A stretch of 64,000 nucleotides of DNA from an uncultured Gammaproteobacteria bacterium. Its GTDB lineage: Bacteria > Pseudomonadota > Gammaproteobacteria > Steroidobacterales > UBA11654. Position 1 is the first letter of the stretch; the number at the start of each line of letters is the position of its first letter. The DNA is taken from NCBI GenBank assembly GCA_902553145.1, contig CACDKD010000003.1, positions 66,168 to 130,167 on the forward strand, written 5' to 3'. The position numbers were made by a program, and so were the translations under genes. Below, in pieces: positions 57,862 through 64,000 of the stretch. The notes beneath the pieces were generated by a model, which searched no databases, had not been told where the DNA came from, and worked only from the letters and a program-made list of their open reading frames with translations.

Positions 57862-59944
57862 TGGTTTCGAATAAGTAAGTCTCATTTGCTCTTTGGATGA
57901 GGTAGGCATGAATATCCTCGACATCCTGTTCGCTTAGTCGACTTGCAAATCCAACCATTCCTTTATCGACATAAAGTCCACCGAGTGTGATCGCGTTGAA
58001 TTTCTCATGAGTTTCTGCTGACATATACCTGAGATCAGCCAATACTCCGCCTCCAACGGCACCAGCTCCATGACACATATGGCATTCCCAATGATAAAGG
58101 TCTTCACCTCTGGCAATGCTTGCTTGATCTTCTATTGGTGCAGGAGGTTTTGGCATTTCTAAATTTCTTGGCCTTTCTGGAAGTTTTAAATCGCCGTCAA
58201 GTGCGAAAGTAACGATCCGCCCATTGATGGGTCCACCAGTATTTTTAGGCGGCAGACCGGCCTGAAGTGCAAATACTCCTCCATACCCAACAACAACAGT
58301 GACATATTGTCTTCCATCAATGCTATAGGTGATGGGGGCGGCGACAATTCCATTCTTTAAGTCTTCGCTCCATTTTTTTTCGCCAGATTTTGCATCATAT
58401 GCAACAAGTTCACCATCAGATGTGCCCTGAAAGACAAGATTGCCATCCGTCGATAAAATTCCTCCATTCCATGGTAGTGTTAGATATTGCTTCCACACCT
58501 CCTTTTGTTCCACCGGATCCCATGCACTCAGACGACCCCTTATGCTTCTTGCCAATAGCATTAGCTGAAGAAGATTCTTAGGCGGTGCCATGACTGTTAG
58601 ATCGCCCGCAGTATTCCATCCTTTGGCATCGTATTCATAATCATCATCTTTCTTCATTGGCATATAGAGCTCTTGAGCCGGAATGTAGACCAAGCCCGTT
58701 TTTGGGTTATATGACATGGGCATCCAATTGTGTCCACCAAGAGCACCAGGAAAGATTAGTTTTTCGGCTTCATCATAATCGGCTAAATCTGTTTTTACCG
58801 GTCTTCCGGTTTCAAGATCAATATGACTCGCCCATGTTGCTTGAACGTATTTTTCTGCTGATAGAAGTTCACCGTTCGTTCGGTCAATCACGTAAAAGAA
58901 ACCATTTTTAGGGGCTTGCATTAGTACTTTCCTTGCTTCGCCTTTAATGGTGATATCAGCAAGAATTATGTGTTGAGTCGCTGTGTAATCCCAATTATCT
59001 CCCGGGGTAGTTTGATAATGCCAAACGTATTCACCCGTCTCTGGTCTCAAAGCAACTATTGAAGACACAAATAAGTTATCCCCGCCACCTGGGCTTCTTA
59101 TCTTATAGTTCCATGGGGAAGCATTGCCAGTCCCAATGTAGAGAAGATCGAGGTCAGGATCATACGCCATTGAGTCCCATACGGTTCCACCGCCACCATA
59201 TTCCCACCATTTAGCTCCTTTCCAAGTTTTAGAAGCCATTTCCATCGCTGAATTCTCAAATCCTTCATCAGGGTTTCCTGGAACCGTGTAGAAACGCCAT
59301 GCCATTTCACCATCGTCGGTATTGTAAGCACTGACATATCCCCTGACCCCAAAATCAGCACCTCCATTGCCAATGATTACCTTATCTTTAATAATCCTTG
59401 GAGCACCCGTGATGCTATATGGCTTGCTATCATTGACTGTCATTTTCTCCCAAATGACTGCGCCTGTTTGGGCATTCAACGCGATGAGTCTCCCATCCAA
59501 TGTTCCGACAAATATTTTTCCTTCCCAAATTGCAACGCCTCGATTAACTACATCGCAACAAACAAAATAAGCTTTTTCTTTTGGCACCTTTGGATCAAAC
59601 TTCCAGAGTAATTCCCCATTAAGAGCATTGTGAGCATATACCACGCTCCATGCACCTGTAGAAAACATGACGCCATCAGAAACAATTGGAGTTGCTTCAT
59701 GACCCCTATTGCTGTCAAGATCCGCAAACCATTCTATTCCGAGCCGATCAATATTCTCTGTATTGACCTGATTCAATTCGCTGAATCTTTGTTCATCATA
59801 TGTTCTGCCATGAGATAACCACTCTTGGCTATTGTTTTTGGATTCTTTAATTGAATCTCCATTGACTTGAAAATCAGCACCGTGAACATCCGATAAAAAT
59901 AAGGAAAAAAGTCCGATGGATAGTATTTTAGTGAAAAATTTCAT
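57842..59944 (-). CDS. PQQ-dependent quinohemoprotein alcohol dehydrogenase
   Basis: Signal peptide; [24 protein letters not shown]; vicinal Cys [10 protein letters not shown]-terminal heme c motif CHMCHG. Confidence 0.95.
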   Translation of the reverse strand: MKFFTKILSIGLFSLFLSDVHGADFQVNGDSIKESKNNSQEWLSHGRTYDEQRFSELNQVNTENIDRLGIEWFADLDSNRGHEATPIVSDGVMFSTGAWSVVYAHNALNGELLWKFDPKVPKEKAYFVCCDVVNRGVAIWEGKIFVGTLDGRLIALNAQTGAVIWEKMTVNDSKPYSITGAPRIIKDKVIIGNGGADFGVRGYVSAYNTDDGEMAWRFYTVPGNPDEGFENSAMEMASKTWKGAKWWEYGGGGTVWDSMAYDPDLDLLYIGTGNASPWNYKIRSPGGGDNLFVSSIVALRPETGEYVWHYQTTPGDNWDYTATQHIILADITIKGEARKVLMQAPKNGFFYVIDRTNGELLSAEKYVQATWASHIDLETGRPVKTDLADYDEAEKLIFPGALGGHNWMPMSYNPKTGLVYIPAQELYMPMKKDDDYEYDAKGWNTAGDLTVMAPPKNLLQLMLLARSIRGRLSAWDPVEQKEVWKQYLTLPWNGGILSTDGNLVFQGTSDGELVAYDAKSGEKKWSEDLKNGIVAAPITYSIDGRQYVTVVVGYGGVFALQAGLPPKNTGGPINGRIVTFALDGDLKLPERPRNLEMPKPPAPIEDQASIARGEDLYHWECHMCHGAGAVGGGVLADLRYMSAETHEKFNAITLGGLYVDKGMVGFASRLSEQDVEDIHAYLIQRANETYLFETINSALK

Positions 59945-60064
59945 GAAAATATTCTACAACAAAATTACCCTATTTATTTTTGCACTTAAAAACTTTTTCG
60001 TGGTTGTTTGACTTTTGGTTTAATTTATATTCATCTATGAAATCTATAGATTAAAGGGGGAAGC

Positions 60065-61480
60065 ATGATCCTTAAGTTCAAATATTCATTCTTAATTACA
60101 GGCGCCTTATTTATTTTTTGCGGAACATTAAATGTTCAATCTCAAATCAATGAAAAAGAGCTGATCAATTATGCTTATGAATCAACATACAAGCCGGTAG
60201 ATAGCGATAAGACAATCATCATCAATGCGAATATTCTGACGGGGCGAGGCGACTCAGTATTGGGGGGCGCTATTTTAATGGAAAACAATAAGATTATAGC
60301 GATTGGTAAGGACATAGACACTTCAGGTGCAAACGTCATAGATGCCCAAGGCAAATGGGTGACCCCTGGCATCATTGATATACACTCTCACATGGGTGTT
60401 TATCCTGCGCCAAGTTTAAGATCAAACTCTGATGGAAATGAGGCAACCAGTCCATCCACTCCCCATGTTTGGGCAGAGCATTCAGTTTGGACTCAAGACC
60501 CACAATATACTTTGGCCTTGAAAGGCGGAGTCACTTCTTTTCATGTACTGGTGGGATCTGCAAATTTGATAGGCGGCAGAGGCGTGACCCTAAAGAATGT
60601 TCGTAGCAGGACGGTCCAAGGCATGAAATTCCCAAATGCACCTTACTCTCTGAAAATGGCATGCGGCGAGAATCCCAAAAGGGTATATGGTGGAAGAAAC
60701 ACAGAGCCGCAAACACGTATGGGAAATGTTGCGGGTTATCGAAAGGAATGGATTAAAGCAAAAACATACCAAAAGCGTATCAATGAATATTCTGAAAAGT
60801 CAGATGAAGCGAAAGAAATGATTGATAGCCCAACTCGAAACATCGGGATGGAAACTCTGGTCGGTGTTTTAGAAGGAGATATTCTGGTTCATATGCATTG
60901 TTATCGAGGCGAAGAAATGGCAGTGATGCTGGATGTAGCAAAGGAATTTGATTATAAAATAAACACTTTTCATCACGCTGTAGAAGCCTATAAGATCGCT
61001 GACATATTGGCAAAAAATTCCGTCTGCGCTGCAGTATGGGCTGATTGGTGGGGATTTAAGCACGAAGCATTTGATATGGTCTGGGAGAATACAGCCATTA
61101 TTGATCAGGCAGAAAATAAAACTGGTTGTGCCATTGTGCACTCCGATTCAGCACTTGGGATACAACGTCTTAATCAAGAGGCTGCGAAAGCATTGGCGGC
61201 TGGTCAAAAAGCAGGATTAGACCTTGATAGGCAAAGAGCAATTCAATGGATTACTTTGAACCCTGCCATTGCATTGGGTATTGGCGATCAGGTAGGTTCA
61301 ATTGAGCCTGGAAAAATGGCGGATATTGTCATATGGTCTGATGATCCATTCAGTGTTTATGCGAAGGCAGAAAAAGTTTTCATCGATGGACATTTAAAAT
61401 TCGATATCAATGATCCCAACTCTTTTGAAAGAACAGACTTTGATCTTGGAATTATTGACCCTGAAGGAGATAGATTATGA
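60065..61480 (+). CDS. Exported amidohydrolase family protein (imidazolonepropionase-like)
   Basis: Signal peptide; VTPGIIDIHSHMGV; HMHCYRGEEMAV; HSDSALGIQRLNQEAAKALAAG; GSIEPGKMADIVIWSDDPFS. Confidence 0.9.
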   Translation: MILKFKYSFLITGALFIFCGTLNVQSQINEKELINYAYESTYKPVDSDKTIIINANILTGRGDSVLGGAILMENNKIIAIGKDIDTSGANVIDAQGKWVTPGIIDIHSHMGVYPAPSLRSNSDGNEATSPSTPHVWAEHSVWTQDPQYTLALKGGVTSFHVLVGSANLIGGRGVTLKNVRSRTVQGMKFPNAPYSLKMACGENPKRVYGGRNTEPQTRMGNVAGYRKEWIKAKTYQKRINEYSEKSDEAKEMIDSPTRNIGMETLVGVLEGDILVHMHCYRGEEMAVMLDVAKEFDYKINTFHHAVEAYKIADILAKNSVCAAVWADWWGFKHEAFDMVWENTAIIDQAENKTGCAIVHSDSALGIQRLNQEAAKALAAGQKAGLDLDRQRAIQWITLNPAIALGIGDQVGSIEPGKMADIVIWSDDPFSVYAKAEKVFIDGHLKFDINDPNSFERTDFDLGIIDPEGDRL

Positions 61481-62724
61481 ATTTGATTAAATTTAGATCT
61501 TTCATTTTTTTAGGGCTATTGTCACTCTCGATCTTTGCAAAAGCAGATGACATTTTAATCAAGAATGCAACAGTTGTGACTTCGAGCGATTCAGGCGTCA
61601 TTAATGAAACTGACATTTTGATTCGGGACGGCATAATTTCCTCAATAGGCCCTGATATTTCCAGTGAAGATGCCCTCATTATAGAGGCAAATGGCCGCAT
61701 TATTACGCCAGGTTTATTGGCTCCAGCAACTAACCTGGGATTGATTGAAATTGAGCTCGAGGCTGAAACAAGAGATGACCGGACCAAACACTTTTCCGCG
61801 GGATTCAGTATTTCTTCTGCATTTAATCCAAGCTCGACATTGATTCCATACAATAGAACTGCTGGGATCACCTCTGCAATTGTATTTCCATCCTCAGGAA
61901 AAGGCGATCTATTCCAAGGTCTTGGATCTGTCTTTAAGACTCACGGAAGGATTGATACTCAGCCGATTGTTACTGATATTGCTATGGTGATGCAAATGGG
62001 CGGTATCCAAGATTCTAGAGCATCAACTTTCCTGGAACTGGAAGATGCTGTTATGAAAGCAAAGCAGTTCAAAAGATCTCGAAATTTAATTTTGAGAGGC
62101 GGATTCTTTGATACTGGGGAATATACTGAAAGGGATCTCGAAGCTTTATCAGACCTCATTGATCAGAAAAAGCCTTTGATAGTAAAAACCAATAGAGCCA
62201 GCGATATGTTAAGAATGATTGAGTTCTCTAAAAAACATGAAATCAATATCATTTTCCATGGCGCCAAGGAGGCATGGAGAATCGCAGATCAATTGGCCGA
62301 ATCGAACATACCAGTCATTATTGATCCGATGGATAATATTCCAAGCTCATTTGATTCTATTGGTGCAAGGATTGATGCGGCATCTCTTCTAACCGACTCC
62401 GGGGTTAATGTATTGATCGGTATAGCTGATGCTCACAACTCCTTTCTTAGTCGACAAGGCGCTGGAAATGCAGTCGCTAACGGAATGGATCGGTATGAAG
62501 CAATCAAGGCATTGACCATAAATATTGCCGAAGCATTTGGATTAGCTGATTCGCTTGGAAGCATTCAGATTGGTAAAAATGCCGATTTAGTTCTTTGGGA
62601 TGGAGACCCTCTCGAAGTAAGCACTTTCTCTGACGTAGTTATCATCAATGGTGAAATAATGAGTGACATGACTCGCTCAAAAAGACTTCGTGATCGTTAC
62701 CTAGAGGTAATTGGACTAAAATAA
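61477..62724 (+). CDS. Exported amidohydrolase-like family protein
   Basis: Signal peptide ...IFAKA|DDILIKNATVVT; ITPGLLAPATNLGL; GSIQIGKNADLVLWDGDPLE; overlaps the upstream gene (ATGA). Confidence 0.85.
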   Translation: MNLIKFRSFIFLGLLSLSIFAKADDILIKNATVVTSSDSGVINETDILIRDGIISSIGPDISSEDALIIEANGRIITPGLLAPATNLGLIEIELEAETRDDRTKHFSAGFSISSAFNPSSTLIPYNRTAGITSAIVFPSSGKGDLFQGLGSVFKTHGRIDTQPIVTDIAMVMQMGGIQDSRASTFLELEDAVMKAKQFKRSRNLILRGGFFDTGEYTERDLEALSDLIDQKKPLIVKTNRASDMLRMIEFSKKHEINIIFHGAKEAWRIADQLAESNIPVIIDPMDNIPSSFDSIGARIDAASLLTDSGVNVLIGIADAHNSFLSRQGAGNAVANGMDRYEAIKALTINIAEAFGLADSLGSIQIGKNADLVLWDGDPLEVSTFSDVVIINGEIMSDMTRSKRLRDRYLEVIGLK

Positions 62725-62725
62725 G

Positions 62726-64000
62726 TTAATTTCTTTTTGAAATTGTTTCGTCCACTGATGCCAGGTAATCAGACAGGCTGGTATCGTTTGAAGACTTTGA
62801 GAGTTGATCAATGATTTCATTGGTTGATTTAAACTGAGGCGTGTAATTTGCAAATGCAGTATCTCCTCTATCAACCGCTGTTTGATCAATCAGCGATATT
62901 ATTGAAGCAAGCTCGCTTTCATTGAAAGAAACAAATTGAATAATTTCTAGGTTGCTTGAATCAATGTTTTCAATTTTTTCTTCCTGAACTTCAATGAGAT
63001 CAATGTATTCTGAGAAGTCTCTTGCTTTTTGTTCATATAGATCAATCGAATTATTCCAAACCACATATAGCCTCGGATCTTTTTCTGATGATCCAGACAC
63101 TTTATCTTTATAAATATCGAACCCTAATCCAACATCAAAACTTCCAAGTGGAATGTCATACCAATAAAGATCAAATTGATAACCCAAATTAAAGTTCAAA
63201 AAATCTGTGGCATTCTTTGTGAATGTATAACCCATATCAGAGCCTCGATTAATTCTTCCAATGGAAACTGAAGACTTATAAAGTTGAGTATCATCGAGGA
63301 TCAATATCGCACCCATCGATAAGGCTAGAGAGTCTCCATCCAGTGAGTGTCCAATATTGACTCCATCATTTTGATAAGCGGATGGATATTTTTCATTTTG
63401 GTAAGCGCAACCATACTTACTCCGACCACCGAAGATCCCACATGTTGTGGAAGAAAATTCACTAAAGAATCTATAAGATTCAATTTTTTCACTTTCCGCT
63501 AAACTTCCCCATGTCTCAATACCAAATATCCCAAGAGATTTATCAAGCGAGGTACCAGAAATTTGACCATAGGTTGCGTATGGAATATCAAATAAGAAGC
63601 CCGATACCCTATAGTCGATTGTATTCAAATCATAGACATTTCCAGACCCAGTTAATCCGTCAACAATACTACTGAACCCACATCCATCATCTTTGTCACA
63701 AATCACTGCTGATTTAGAGAAGCCAAGTTCAAGATTCTCTCTTGGTTTTATCCCTAGCCTGAGAGCACTAAATCGACGATCCGGCGTAAGATCATTATTC
63801 TTGATATCACCAAGAATGAAGGCCAAATCCCATCCTCCTAGGATGCTTAAAAAACGATTCTCAAAAGGATCTGAAAAGTTTCTCTCGACAGAAATCCCTC
63901 TGATCGGTTTTGAATTGGATGAAAGGACTGTACTACCCATCCAGCCTGGACCCCACCAATTTTTTTTGGAACCAATGGTCATCGAATAATTGCCTCTTGC
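62726..64000 (-). CDS. Capsule assembly Wzi-like outer-membrane protein (partial; N-terminus beyond the window)
   Basis: GSKKNWWGPGWMGSTVLSSNSKPIRGISVERNFSDPFENRFLSILGGWDLAFILG; frame stays open upstream of the listed ATG to the window edge. Confidence 0.75.
   Translation of the reverse strand, partial: ARGNYSMTIGSKKNWWGPGWMGSTVLSSNSKPIRGISVERNFSDPFENRFLSILGGWDLAFILGDIKNNDLTPDRRFSALRLGIKPRENLELGFSKSAVICDKDDGCGFSSIVDGLTGSGNVYDLNTIDYRVSGFLFDIPYATYGQISGTSLDKSLGIFGIETWGSLAESEKIESYRFFSEFSSTTCGIFGGRSKYGCAYQNEKYPSAYQNDGVNIGHSLDGDSLALSMGAILILDDTQLYKSSVSIGRINRGSDMGYTFTKNATDFLNFNLGYQFDLYWYDIPLGSFDVGLGFDIYKDKVSGSSEKDPRLYVVWNNSIDLYEQKARDFSEYIDLIEVQEEKIENIDSSNLEIIQFVSFNESELASIISLIDQTAVDRGDTAFANYTPQFKSTNEIIDQLSKSSNDTSLSDYLASVDETISKRN

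Noticed and set aside
61452-61871. 139-aa minus-strand ORF opposite the second amidohydrolase
   Set aside because: Antisense to a strongly supported gene; no domain recognised.

Overview
A 64 kb chromosomal window from a low-GC bacterium. Gene content suggests a marine, gammaproteobacterium-like heterotroph, but taxonomy is inferred and was not tested. Coding density is high and both strands are used. I saw no rRNA, tRNA, CRISPR array, prophage or IS element by eye. Recognisable blocks are: (1) the 3' part of aceE at the left edge; (2) a copper/cytochrome region with cytochrome c, a DUF169-like/PCP_red-like fusion, SCO1 and PCuAC; (3) a housekeeping run ispB<>rplU-rpmA-obgE<>rpsT<>murJ-ileS-lspA that lacks several neighbours common in gammaproteobacteria; (4) a glyoxylate-shunt locus aceB-aceA divergent from an XRE/IrrE-type regulator, with three 14-bp direct repeats in the shared intergenic region; (5) an operon encoding a methyltransferase, a coiled-coil protein and a CinA-like/NMNAT-like fusion; (6) transporters (DUF4212/SSS, DASS, DAACS, BCCT), a TonB-dependent receptor and gamma-glutamyltransferase; (7) pyruvate kinase followed by an HMG-CoA synthase; (8) an oxidation cluster with class II aldolase, aldehyde dehydrogenase, 2Fe-2S ferredoxin and PQQ alcohol dehydrogenase, followed by two exported amidohydrolases; (9) a partial Wzi-like gene at the right edge. 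The items most worth a second look are three exported proteins whose predicted mature N-termini are Gly-X-His (possible ATCUN copper sites), the DUF169-PCP_red fusion next to cytochrome c, the CinA-NMNAT fusion operon, the aceBA/regulator operator array, and several small membrane ORFs missing from the supplied ORF track. Family calls come from reading the translated sequences; no database search was run.
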